Assembly: GCF_018219455.1 (NCBI RefSeq)
Contig: NZ_CP056122.1
Coordinates: 2,852,001 to 2,916,000 of the forward strand
Reading direction: 5' to 3'
Source: Moritella sp. 5
Lineage (GTDB): Bacteria; Pseudomonadota; Gammaproteobacteria; Enterobacterales; Moritellaceae
Length of the DNA: 64,000 nucleotides
Under the pieces are notes generated by a model. That model was not told the origin of the DNA. It did not search any database and was given only the letters and a program-made list of their open reading frames with translations. Made by a program: the position numbers and the translations under genes. Positions 10,393 to 19,550 of the stretch are shown here, piece by piece (within the stretch, counting starts at the first letter, position 1; each line of letters starts with the position of its first letter).

Positions 10393-10794
10393 TTACACCA
10401 ACACTTGTCGTGTATTTCTGATGTAGTGATGGATCTGTCCCTCGACTTTAACGTCAATCATTTCATCTGGTCTGCGATCATTAGGACAAGGCATTTTCGG
10501 TGTTGTACCAAACAGTCGGCAGATCAACGGCCGCTCCTCGTAGACAGTGCAACCTTTAGGGCCTAAATGTACACAGTTATATTCATTTAATGCAGCTGCA
10601 TGCTCGGCATCCGTTTTATATGGCAGGCGCGACATTTCTTCCGAAGACGTAGTTACTGGTCCGCAGCAATCGTGGCAACCCGGCGTACATTCAAACGTCG
10701 GGATCTCTTTGCGCAGGCGTGCAAGGTCCTCTTTATTATTGTTCTTACTCTTGTTTTTTAACAATAATTTTATTTTCTCGTATTCCGAAACCAT
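10393..10794 (-). CDS. YkgJ-family cysteine cluster protein
   Basis: A 133-residue protein with the YkgJ (UPF0153) zinc/iron-chelating cysteine pattern: CTPGCHDCCG near residue 36, then CVHLGPKGCTVYEERPLICRLFG, and a later Cys in MPCPNDRRP. The family binds a metal through about eight conserved Cys; the biological role is not established. It is a lone gene with a gagaac site before its ATG. The family is generally cytoplasmic, and no signal or membrane segment is seen. Confidence 0.88.
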   Translation of the reverse strand: MVSEYEKIKLLLKNKSKNNNKEDLARLRKEIPTFECTPGCHDCCGPVTTSSEEMSRLPYKTDAEHAAALNEYNCVHLGPKGCTVYEERPLICRLFGTTPKMPCPNDRRPDEMIDVKVEGQIHHYIRNTRQVLV

Positions 10795-10984
10795 TATAGT
10801 TCTCTACCTAACGTCACTAGAAGATGACAATGCCTGTAAATTTACGGCGTATGTTAACATTTGTAAGTATACGCCGTCTTGATTTACTACGTCTTTTCAC
10901 CAAGGCCACGGGCGACCAAATAAAATGGACTGAAAATTGTAAATAACGAGCAGAGGCAACTGTTTTTTTATTTTTAAGGACTCA

Positions 10985-11302
10985 TTATTTTTTTAATTTA
11001 ACAGCCGTTCCAAAGACCATAATTTCAGATGAGCCATCCATAATTGCGCTTGTAGTAAAACGAATACCTACAACAGCATCAGCCCCTTTTTCATGCGCAT
11101 TTGCAATGAGACGTTGAACCGCTATATCCCTAGCCTCCGTTAACATTTCTGTGTAACCTCGAATTTCACCACCGACAATACTTTTTAAACTCGCCATAAT
11201 GTCACGTCCTATATGCTTTGCCTGAACAACGTTACCAGTCACTACACCGACTATTTCTTCGATTTCCTTGCCTGGAATTGATTCTGTGGTTGAATAGATC
11301 AT
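10985..11302 (-). CDS. ybjQ: YbjQ/UPF0145 family protein
   Basis: A 105-residue protein of the YbjQ family, annotated by some as a heavy-metal-binding domain. Features are the N-terminal STTESIPGKEI, the central VVGVVTGNVVQAKHIGRDI, the helix AVQRLIANAHEKGADAVVGIRF and the last strand FGTAVKLK, all in normal order and length. The fold is a small pentameric beta/alpha unit; function is not established. Stands alone between ykgJ-like and rlpA-like genes. Confidence 0.9.
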   Translation of the reverse strand: MIYSTTESIPGKEIEEIVGVVTGNVVQAKHIGRDIMASLKSIVGGEIRGYTEMLTEARDIAVQRLIANAHEKGADAVVGIRFTTSAIMDGSSEIMVFGTAVKLKK

Positions 11303-11468
11303 AAAATTTCCTTAAAAATATAAAGCCAAGCTCAACTGTATAGCAAACTGGCGGGGATTTTGGAACAAAACTAAAATGTTGATGTCTCACACCGCGATGA
11401 ATTATTCATGATATTAAAAGAGAGGTAAAATATGCAACATCACTTAAAGAAAGCGGTATTAAAATAAC

Positions 11469-11900
11469 ATGAAAAAGTTAAGCCTTATATTTACAATGCT
11501 AGTCCTTTCCTTGCTGACAGCTTGTTCATCTACACCCGTATCGACAAGCGCGTCACCTAAAACAATTGCATACTCAAGATCTCACGATCTTGTCGGTCAA
11601 GCGTCTTGGTATGGTAAAAGATTCCACGGCAAGCTGACTGCCAGTGGCGAAAAATACAATATGAGAGCATATACTGCCGCGCATAAAACCCTACCATTTG
11701 GTACAGTCGTTAGGGTTATTAATACGGCTAACAACAAGTCTGTCGATGTCAAAATTAATGATAGAGGACCATTTGTCAGAGGAAGAGTCATTGACCTTTC
11801 TCAAAAAGCATTTGAAAAAATAGGCAGTAAAAATCAAGGCGTCGTTCCTGTCAGAATAGAAATTCTGGATGATAGTAATATCTTTAGATACAAGCACTAA
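11469..11900 (+). CDS. RlpA-like lipoprotein (double-psi beta-barrel, septal transglycosylase family)
   Basis: A 143-residue lipoprotein. The signal peptide ends in the lipobox LTAC with Cys19. Residues about 41-134 form the RlpA double-psi beta-barrel: GQASWYGKRFHGKLTASGE, AAHKTLPFG and KINDRGPFVRGRVIDLS. The residues that correspond to the catalytic pair of Pseudomonas aeruginosa RlpA are present (His72 and Asp98). Family members cleave denuded glycan strands during division. There is no C-terminal SPOR domain, so septal targeting must occur otherwise or this is a general wall enzyme. A hairpin just downstream probably terminates it. Confidence 0.88.
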   Translation: MKKLSLIFTMLVLSLLTACSSTPVSTSASPKTIAYSRSHDLVGQASWYGKRFHGKLTASGEKYNMRAYTAAHKTLPFGTVVRVINTANNKSVDVKINDRGPFVRGRVIDLSQKAFEKIGSKNQGVVPVRIEILDDSNIFRYKH

Positions 11901-11904
11901 AAGA

Positions 11905-11933
11905 TAGGTGTCTATTACAAGACACCTACTTCA
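11905..11933 (+). terminator. Probable terminator after the RlpA-like gene
   Basis: Perfect 9-bp stem TAGGTGTCT/AGACACCTA (11905-11913, 11920-11928) with a 6-base loop, 5 bases after the stop codon. The following tract (cttcag) is short of T, so it may be a weak terminator or an RNA-stabilising hairpin. Confidence 0.5.
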
Positions 11934-11993
11934 GTATACAAGATCATTAAGCCACAACAAGCGTCATGTTATATGACCTTATTTGTGTTCGTC

Positions 11994-13523
11994 TTAATTT
12001 TCCGCTTTTCTGTCTAGACAACGCCCTCTCGGTTCGTTGCCCTCATGCAGTACGATATCTGTATGTAAAAACTCAGCAGCCTCCGCCGACTCTTTCACTT
12101 TCTTCGCACTGCGTTCCAACATTTCGGCTTCAAACGTATTTAACACACTATCCCTCACACCTGCTTCTCGCCATTTCGACAAGGGCCTACATTCTTTTGT
12201 AATTTCCCTCGCCAGCGACAGCGCATCCAACAGTGCTTGGTTAGCACCCTGTCCTTTGAATGGACTCATAGGATGAGCGGCATCGCCGATTAACGTCACG
12301 TTAGCCCCTTTTACCAATAATTCAGATTCGAGTAGCGTTCGGTCATACACAGGGTAACCTGAAACTAGCACTTCCGGCGTCGCCGTTAAAATCTGCGGAA
12401 TAGGCGCGTGCCACTGACACCGACGAATCGCGTCTTCCTTCAATGCTTTAGGGCCTAGCGCACTCAATATTTTGGCCTCTTCTTCAGACATTGGAAAGCT
12501 AAGCTGCCACATTACCGAGTCCGCGTCATAAGGCATGATGTAGATCCGCTCATGCCCATTCGCAGTTTGGAATACCGTGGCCGAGTCCAGTAAAGTACGG
12601 TCGAAATCTTCGCCTTCATTATTACCTTCAATAGCACTTCCGATAGCAGACAGAGGACAAATACCCAAAATCGCGATACAGCCTAAATAATTTAATGGCG
12701 AAGCGTCATCACCTATCAACAATTTACGAACCGAACTACGAATACCGTCTGCACCAACGATAAGATCGGCATGGGCGTGCTTTATCTCACCATCAACCTG
12801 AAAGCTTAAATCAACACCTTCACTGTCAGATTGTTTAAAATCAACTAACTGATGTCCCCACTGCACTGCATCATGCCCACCTAGCTGCTCAAGCAAGGCT
12901 AAACGTAACGACTGCCTCGCGATATGGACATTGGTACGCTTGGGTAGTTTTCTCTCGTCTGACGGAACCCACTTGCGGATACCCCATTCACCCAGCACTT
13001 TTCCTTCAGTCGTATGAACCACATGTCGGGTTGAAACGATACCATCGTCTAACGAGACAACACCCAAACCTTCGATCGCACGACTTGCTTGTTGCAGCGT
13101 AAGTCCATAACCTTGAGACCTTGCGTCGAAGCCACTATCGCGCTCATAAAGCGTAAAAGGAATGCCACGGTGCAGGCAAGCAACAGCAAGGGCCACGCCA
13201 CCGATGCCTCCACCAACGATAGCTATGTGTGGATAGTTTTCTATATCTGGTCCATCAACGAAGGTTTGGATAGCGGAACGAATCAGACCTGAACCTTTAC
13301 AATTCGAGCAGGCATCAAGATGAGGCTTAGGGCGAAGCGGAGCAGCCCCTTCGCAGTTGTTTTTTTCAAATAGCGCAAGTTCTCGCTGGTAGCGAAGTCT
13401 TACTTTCTTACGGAGCCGCTTACTTATTTTCCCGCGGCCCTTACATTCAGTACAAATATTCCAGTAGTTCTCTTCAATCTTCAACTTTTCTACCTGCCCT
13501 ATATTTAACCCGCGATTAATCAC
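11994..13523 (-). CDS. FAD-dependent monooxygenase with N-terminal DnaJ-like zinc finger
   Basis: A 509-residue flavoprotein of the PHBH/UbiH-type aromatic hydroxylase group. The Rossmann motif is at about 99-112 (HIAIVGGGIGGVALAV), the DG motif is in DLIVGADGIRSSVRK, and the GD motif is in VTLIGDAAHPMSPFKGQGANQAL. Ahead of it, residues 24-79 hold CTECKGRGK and CSNCKGSG, two CxxCxGxG elements like those of the DnaJ zinc-binding domain, separated by a basic linker. Start codon is GTG (13523) with a weak ribosome-binding site, and I see no better start that keeps both Cys motifs. The substrate is unknown. Single gene convergent with rlpA-like. Confidence 0.85.
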   Translation of the reverse strand: MINRGLNIGQVEKLKIEENYWNICTECKGRGKISKRLRKKVRLRYQRELALFEKNNCEGAAPLRPKPHLDACSNCKGSGLIRSAIQTFVDGPDIENYPHIAIVGGGIGGVALAVACLHRGIPFTLYERDSGFDARSQGYGLTLQQASRAIEGLGVVSLDDGIVSTRHVVHTTEGKVLGEWGIRKWVPSDERKLPKRTNVHIARQSLRLALLEQLGGHDAVQWGHQLVDFKQSDSEGVDLSFQVDGEIKHAHADLIVGADGIRSSVRKLLIGDDASPLNYLGCIAILGICPLSAIGSAIEGNNEGEDFDRTLLDSATVFQTANGHERIYIMPYDADSVMWQLSFPMSEEEAKILSALGPKALKEDAIRRCQWHAPIPQILTATPEVLVSGYPVYDRTLLESELLVKGANVTLIGDAAHPMSPFKGQGANQALLDALSLAREITKECRPLSKWREAGVRDSVLNTFEAEMLERSAKKVKESAEAAEFLHTDIVLHEGNEPRGRCLDRKAEN

Positions 13524-13963
13524 TCTTAAAGTAAGAAACTCTCAGCTGTTAAGCTCATGTTGTGGCCTAAATTAAACTAATATTTAAACTGAAAGTTAAG
13601 GTGTGATTATAACGCTCATTACGGTCTATAACCGTTTAACTGGAGAAAACTTGGTTTTTTCTTGATAAAGTCTGTATTTTCGACTTCAAATGATTTTATC
13701 TAAGTTAATTTTCATACTAATACCTTATTTACTCTTTATATACGTCTTACATCTAATTTTGGAAAATACTATCTCGCCATAAAATAAAAGACTAACTACA
13801 TTAATAAATATTAATTAACAATAAAACCACCCCAAAATATAAAATTAAACAGTAGTAATTATTTTTAATCAGTATCTTAAGTAATATGGAAGTTTAAAGT
13901 ACGCAGCATTATATTCGAGCACATGTCATGACAGAGTACCGAATAAATAAGGATATTAAATAA
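13524..13963. promoter_or_regulatory. Divergent AT-rich intergenic region upstream of the M4 protease
   Basis: A 440-base gap with no supported gene. It is very AT-rich (especially 13660-13900), as expected for the promoter region of a regulated secreted protease. An aaggat ribosome-binding site lies at about 13949-13954 before the protease ATG. No operator could be named. Confidence 0.35.
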
Positions 13964-16900
13964 ATGCAGCATATCACCAAAATATACTTACTGCTTTGCT
14001 TGTCATCAGTGAGCTTTATTGCCCAAGCAGCTGAATCTCATCGGCTCAATTTAAAAGATGCAGAAAATATCGAAAGTCACCTTAATTTAGCGAGTCAACT
14101 TTCGCTCAGTGGCACTCAAAGCAGTCCCCACAGCTTTCAGCTATTACCAAAAACCTCCTCTCAAACGTTTACAGGCCAAAGCAAAACAAAAAATGCAGAC
14201 AGAACTCACAATAAGTATCAACAAAATTTCTTAGGTATTCCTGTTTGGGGTTATCAAATAGCCGTTCATCGTAATGCTAAGAGTCAAATTTATGCATTAA
14301 ATGGCAAACAATTAAAGAACATTGAATTAGATGTTAAGCTTTCGGCCTCTGCATTAGCAAACACTAAACCAAGTGAAGAGTTACAAACAACGCTCATCGT
14401 TAAAGCAAAAACAAAATTTGGTTTAAGTGAAAACACCCAAGTATCCAACATTGAAATTAAAAATTACATTCACTTAAATGAACAGAACACAGCAATACTG
14501 GTTTGGTATGTCTCATTTAAGCTTGAAGATGACCAAGGTAACATCGCACAACCTATCTTATTAGTGGATGCCGATACCAAATTTATTATCGATTCATGGA
14601 ATAACCTACAACACGCAGCTGCAACGGGGCCAGGCGGTAACGCGAAAGTGGGTCGATATGAATACGGTACTGATTACACAGCACTAGATGTCACACAAGA
14701 TGGTACCAATTGTTTACTCGAAAATGAAAACGTCCGAACCATTGATTTACAACACGGTTCAACTAACAGCGACACCTTTGCTTTTACTTGTTCACGTAAT
14801 GGATATAAAGAAATAAATGGCGCATACTCCCCGCTTAACGATGCTCACGGATTTGGTAATGCAGTCTTTGAAATGTACAAAGACTGGTATGGCCTAGCAC
14901 CTTTAACATTCCAATTAGTCATGAAAGTACATTACGATAATAACTATGCCAATGCCTTTTGGGATGGTTCGAGCATGACCTTTGGTGATGGTGATAGTAG
15001 TATTTATCCTTTGGTTTCTCTTGATATTGTCGCACATGAAGTCAGCCATGGCTTCACAGACCAAAATTCAGACTTAATTTATAATGGCCAGTCTGGCGGT
15101 ATCAACGAATCGTTTTCTGACATGGCAGGTGAAACTGCAGAGTTATTTGTACGTGGCAGTAATGATTGGTTAATGGGTGCAGATATTACCAAAGATGGCG
15201 GCGCTTTCCGGTTTTTCGAAGACCCAACTCTTGATGGCAGGTCTATCGGTCATGCTGATAATTATTACGACGGTATCGATGTCCACCATAGTAGTGGCGT
15301 ATTTAACCGTGCCTTTTATATTCTTTCAAACACATCTGGATGGGGTATTAAACAAGCATTCTCGATTATGCTTGATGCTAACCGTTTTTATTGGACTCAA
15401 TCAACCGATTTTGTCGATGGCGCGTGTGGCGCAATCAATGCAAGCGCAGATAAAGGTTATGACACTTTTGCCGTTATCAATGCTTTTACACAAGTTGGCG
15501 TTACTTGTGATAACCTCCCTTTTCGTGATCAAGATAATGATGGCATGTCTGATTATTGGGAACAATCCTATGGTTTAGATTATACGACACCAGCTGACGC
15601 TTCAGGAGACCTGGATCAAGACGGTTTATCAAACTTAGATGAATACCTTGCAGATACCAATCCAACCATTTCAGACTCTGATGGCGATGGTTTAACAGAT
15701 AATGAAGAAGTATCAATTTATGGTACAGATCCTAATAATACAGACACAGACGGTGACCAACTTCCCGACCAATGGGAAATTAGCATTGGATTCGACCCAT
15801 TAGATCCTAACGATGCACAACTCGATTCAGATTCTGATGGCGTAATAAATATTGACGAGTACTTATTAGGTACAGACCCTTTCGATTCAAATTCTGCGCC
15901 TGAAATTGTCACAAACGCTCTCTTCGATTTTGAAGATGCAACAATACCAAACCAATTAGCTAATGTAGATAACAACTGGGGATTAACCAGCGAAATCCCG
16001 TCAACAGACGCGTATTCACTCGCGAATAAAACCATTGCAGATACCCAAACTGCTGAACTGCTCTGGAGTGCTTTATTTAGTGAAGGTACATTTTCGTTTG
16101 ACTATAAAATAGATAGCGAACTCGACTATGATTTCTTTGAACTATATATCGATAATCAGCAGGTACTCCAAGCATCTGGAGCCGAAGAGTGGAAAAATTT
16201 CAACCGCACATTATCTTCTGGTCTGCATACGCTTAGTTTCCGTTATAGTAAAGATGGAAGTGTCTCACAAGGCGCAGATCGTGCTTGGCTAGATAATATA
16301 GCATTCTACTCGACTGATCTCGATAGTGATAATGATGGTATGACGAATTCATGGGAAACCAGTAATGGCCTTAATCCAAATGATCCAAGCGATGCTAATA
16401 CTGATTTAGACAGCGATGGATTAGATAATATCACCGAATTTCAACTCGGGACTTTAGCCAACAACGCAGATAGTGATAACGATCAAATACCTGATGGCTG
16501 GGAAATATCGTATGGTTTAGACCCACTAAACAATCTTGATGCATCTGATGACTTAGATAATGATGGTTTTTCTAATCTTTCAGAATTTCAAGCAGGAACG
16601 GACCCAAGTGATGCAAATCAGCAGCCACCATCAATTAAAAATGTTTTATTCGATTTCGAAGACCTTCAATTACCACAAGGCTGGATTAGTGATGTCAATG
16701 CCAACGCAAGTTGGAAGGTCAGTCGTGATGAAGCAAACAATAGCAACTATTCATTAACGTCTCAAAGTATAGAGCATAATCAGAGTTCAACTATCATCTG
16801 GTTCGGGAATTTTAATGAGGGGGTTTTATCCTATGATTATAAAGTTGAGTCAGAATTAAACTGGGATTTTTTAACCGTTTATCTTGATGACCAAGCTATG

Positions 16901-19357
16901 ACCAATATTTCAGGCGCTCAAAACTGGTTAACACACACGGTCAATATTTCAGCTGGCAATCACACCATTAAATGGGTTTACCATAAAGATAGCAGTGTAT
17001 CTACCGGCCAAGACCGCGCTTGGATCGACAACGTCAGTTTTAATTCAACTATTCAAGATAGTGACAATGATGGCATGCCTGACCAGTGGGAATTAGACAA
17101 CCGTCTGGATCCAAACGATCCAACCGATGCCTCACTTGACCCTGATCAGGATGGTCTTACTAATTTAGTAGAATATCAGATAGATTCTGACATCAACAAC
17201 AGTGATACAGATGCTGACGGTGTGCCAGACAGTGAAGATAGCTCACCTCGCGATAGCAATGTAGGTGAGATGCAAGCGCCAACATTTAGCGCTATTGCTG
17301 ATATTCAGATTGAAGCAGAAGCGATATTAACGAACGTTAGTTCCCTCACCTTACCGCCTAACACAGTCAGTGATAATGGCAGATTACCTGTTCAAGTGAA
17401 CCACAATATAACGGCGAACCTCGCGATTGGTGATCATAACATTTTCTGGACTGCAACGGATCACTCAGGCAACACTGCAACAGCAACACAAATATTACGA
17501 ATTAGAGATACTATTGCACCAGAATTTGATTTATCTCCACTCTATCAGGTCTCTAGCCAGGGTATATTTACAGATCTAACTCAGCAGTTAAACCTACAAG
17601 CAAGTGATCTTGTAGATGGTGATATTAATGCACAAATATCAACGCCTTCTCTATTAAAGTCGGGATTACACCTTGTTAACGCTCAGGCCGTAGATCAGTC
17701 AAATAATACGACGACGGCACAAGTTACTGTTGCCATCAATCCACAGGTTGAAATACCGGCTCAAATCCAAACTGCAATTGGTAATCAAGTCATCGTGCCC
17801 GTTTACCTCAATGGCGAGGCTGCGCAATATCCTGTGAAAATTGATTACACAGTCGCTGGGTTAATAACACCAATACAATCGCAGTTAAGCATTAACCATG
17901 GTATGTCTGGTGAGTTAATATTCAATATTCCAGCGAACCATTCCGGTGACAGTATCACTGTCGGTCTAGACAGTGCGGTAAATGCACACATCGCCAGTGG
18001 CACCAGTCAAATATCACTAATTAGCGATAATCAAGCACCAAACCTGAGCGTTAATATTAAGCAAGCGGAACAAGCGGTGACTTTAGTACAAAAAAGTCTT
18101 GGTTTAGCTTACCTTGATGTATCAGTCAATGATATCAATTCAGCTGACCAGCATGCAGTTTCATTCGACCTTCCGAGTGAATTCGAAGCAGCACTCACTC
18201 AGCAGAATGGTAACCGTATCGAATTGCACCCAGCGACGATCCCAACGGGAACTTACTCTGTCGATATAACCGTGTCAGAAACGAATACTGCGGCACTGTT
18301 ATATAATCAGCTAACAGTCCAAGTCTTGGTCACAAATACGCTACCAGCGTTAGGACTAGAGGACACAGACAAGGATGGTATTAACGATAAAGATGAAGGT
18401 TATGCTGACACCGATGGTGATGGTATTGTTGACTACCTCGATAACAATAACAATACGACTCAGTTACCCTTAAATAGCAGTAACCTCCCCTTATTTGTTA
18501 AGGCTTCAAGTAAATTATCACTTGGCGATATTAACTTACAAAGTAAAGGTGGCGCTGCTAAGTTTGCAGATATTCATTTCAATGATATTCCGGTAAATAC
18601 CAATTCAATTCATGTTGATGAGCAACTATTAGCAAGTGTGTTAATCAATGTGCGAATAAGTAAAAAACCGAGTGGTGAATCAGCGTTCATTGTTGTCCCG
18701 ACACAGCCATTACCTGCCAATTCGTTCTTGTATTTACATACTAAATTATCTGGCTGGTCAATACTCAATGCAGGCACCCATGACAATGTATCTTCTGCGC
18801 CACTCGACCTCAACGGCAATTGCCCCGAGATAATGCATGAAAGCTATGTGTATGGCTTAAATCAAGGGGATGAATGTATATTAATCCAGATCGAAGACGG
18901 TGGTCATTATGATATAGATAAAGCCACGAATAATAGCGTCTCTATCACTGCGGCTGTTTATCCTGAAATAGAAAATAACGTACCAAACGTGATTGTATCA
19001 GCGCCGAGTACTGCATCTGAACTAACGAATATCATCATTGATGCGTCAAGTACTAGCGACATTGATAATGATCTACTGACTTACCAATGGACTTTACCTG
19101 ACAGCATCGATATTCAGTTAACTAACATAGCCGCAGGTAAAATAAAGCTATCATTGCCCGAAGTAAGTCATGATACCAATACTGTTATAGAACTAGCAGT
19201 CAGCGACGGTCACACAGTTGTAAGACAAGCTCTTGATCTGAAGATCACGAATACGACGTTGACTCTTGATGATGAATCTTCAGGTGGTGCATTGTCGTTA
19301 TGGTTCCTCTTAACGCTAGCTTCATTGTTATTCTTTCGTCAAAATGAAAATCGATAA
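13964..19357 (+). CDS. Giant secreted M4 (thermolysin/vibriolysin-type) metalloprotease with GlyGly-CTERM-like tail
   Basis: 1797 residues. Order: signal peptide (to about 22, AQA), FTP/PepSY propeptide (about 50-205), M4 catalytic domain with zinc motif HEVSH (His358, Glu359, His362) and third ligand Glu382 in GGINESFSD, then the C-terminal M4 domain with the VHHSSGVFNRAFY substrate His. From about 520 there are calcium-binding thrombospondin-3-like DxDxDG repeats in three blocks. They alternate with two related beta-sandwich modules (about 650-775 and 890-1030, both ending in RAWxDN plus FxS/T), then HYR/PKD-like beta domains, a short DxDxDG patch near 1466, and a PKD-like domain near 1670-1760. 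The last 27 residues are SSGGA, a hydrophobic span and FRQNENR, fitting a rhombosortase-type GlyGly-CTERM. Ordinary vibriolysins are about 600-750 residues, so the C-terminal extension is large. Probably exported by Sec and type II secretion. Confidence 0.93.
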   Translation: MQHITKIYLLLCLSSVSFIAQAAESHRLNLKDAENIESHLNLASQLSLSGTQSSPHSFQLLPKTSSQTFTGQSKTKNADRTHNKYQQNFLGIPVWGYQIAVHRNAKSQIYALNGKQLKNIELDVKLSASALANTKPSEELQTTLIVKAKTKFGLSENTQVSNIEIKNYIHLNEQNTAILVWYVSFKLEDDQGNIAQPILLVDADTKFIIDSWNNLQHAAATGPGGNAKVGRYEYGTDYTALDVTQDGTNCLLENENVRTIDLQHGSTNSDTFAFTCSRNGYKEINGAYSPLNDAHGFGNAVFEMYKDWYGLAPLTFQLVMKVHYDNNYANAFWDGSSMTFGDGDSSIYPLVSLDIVAHEVSHGFTDQNSDLIYNGQSGGINESFSDMAGETAELFVRGSNDWLMGADITKDGGAFRFFEDPTLDGRSIGHADNYYDGIDVHHSSGVFNRAFYILSNTSGWGIKQAFSIMLDANRFYWTQSTDFVDGACGAINASADKGYDTFAVINAFTQVGVTCDNLPFRDQDNDGMSDYWEQSYGLDYTTPADASGDLDQDGLSNLDEYLADTNPTISDSDGDGLTDNEEVSIYGTDPNNTDTDGDQLPDQWEISIGFDPLDPNDAQLDSDSDGVINIDEYLLGTDPFDSNSAPEIVTNALFDFEDATIPNQLANVDNNWGLTSEIPSTDAYSLANKTIADTQTAELLWSALFSEGTFSFDYKIDSELDYDFFELYIDNQQVLQASGAEEWKNFNRTLSSGLHTLSFRYSKDGSVSQGADRAWLDNIAFYSTDLDSDNDGMTNSWETSNGLNPNDPSDANTDLDSDGLDNITEFQLGTLANNADSDNDQIPDGWEISYGLDPLNNLDASDDLDNDGFSNLSEFQAGTDPSDANQQPPSIKNVLFDFEDLQLPQGWISDVNANASWKVSRDEANNSNYSLTSQSIEHNQSSTIIWFGNFNEGVLSYDYKVESELNWDFLTVYLDDQAMTNISGAQNWLTHTVNISAGNHTIKWVYHKDSSVSTGQDRAWIDNVSFNSTIQDSDNDGMPDQWELDNRLDPNDPTDASLDPDQDGLTNLVEYQIDSDINNSDTDADGVPDSEDSSPRDSNVGEMQAPTFSAIADIQIEAEAILTNVSSLTLPPNTVSDNGRLPVQVNHNITANLAIGDHNIFWTATDHSGNTATATQILRIRDTIAPEFDLSPLYQVSSQGIFTDLTQQLNLQASDLVDGDINAQISTPSLLKSGLHLVNAQAVDQSNNTTTAQVTVAINPQVEIPAQIQTAIGNQVIVPVYLNGEAAQYPVKIDYTVAGLITPIQSQLSINHGMSGELIFNIPANHSGDSITVGLDSAVNAHIASGTSQISLISDNQAPNLSVNIKQAEQAVTLVQKSLGLAYLDVSVNDINSADQHAVSFDLPSEFEAALTQQNGNRIELHPATIPTGTYSVDITVSETNTAALLYNQLTVQVLVTNTLPALGLEDTDKDGINDKDEGYADTDGDGIVDYLDNNNNTTQLPLNSSNLPLFVKASSKLSLGDINLQSKGGAAKFADIHFNDIPVNTNSIHVDEQLLASVLINVRISKKPSGESAFIVVPTQPLPANSFLYLHTKLSGWSILNAGTHDNVSSAPLDLNGNCPEIMHESYVYGLNQGDECILIQIEDGGHYDIDKATNNSVSITAAVYPEIENNVPNVIVSAPSTASELTNIIIDASSTSDIDNDLLTYQWTLPDSIDIQLTNIAAGKIKLSLPEVSHDTNTVIELAVSDGHTVVRQALDLKITNTTLTLDDESSGGALSLWFLLTLASLLFFRQNENR

Positions 19358-19376
19358 ACTATACACCTGAGACTAT

Positions 19377-19410
19377 AGAGCCCTCGTTGATAACGTCAAC
19401 AGGGCTTTAA
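19377..19410 (+). terminator. Terminator after the M4 protease gene
   Basis: Interrupted stem AGCCCT-c-GTTGA / TCAAC-AGGGCT around the loop taacg, followed by ttt. It lies about 20 bases after the stop codon. Confidence 0.65.
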
Positions 19411-19550
19411 CCCAATGCTTGTTTTCACTAATTTATGATTTAATTAATAAATAATAATTTGCATATTCATCTAACAGGGTTATGATCTGCCAACACCCAT
19501 CATTTTAGAGCAGTAACTCTACTGCATCTCGACCTACAGAGAATGACAAT

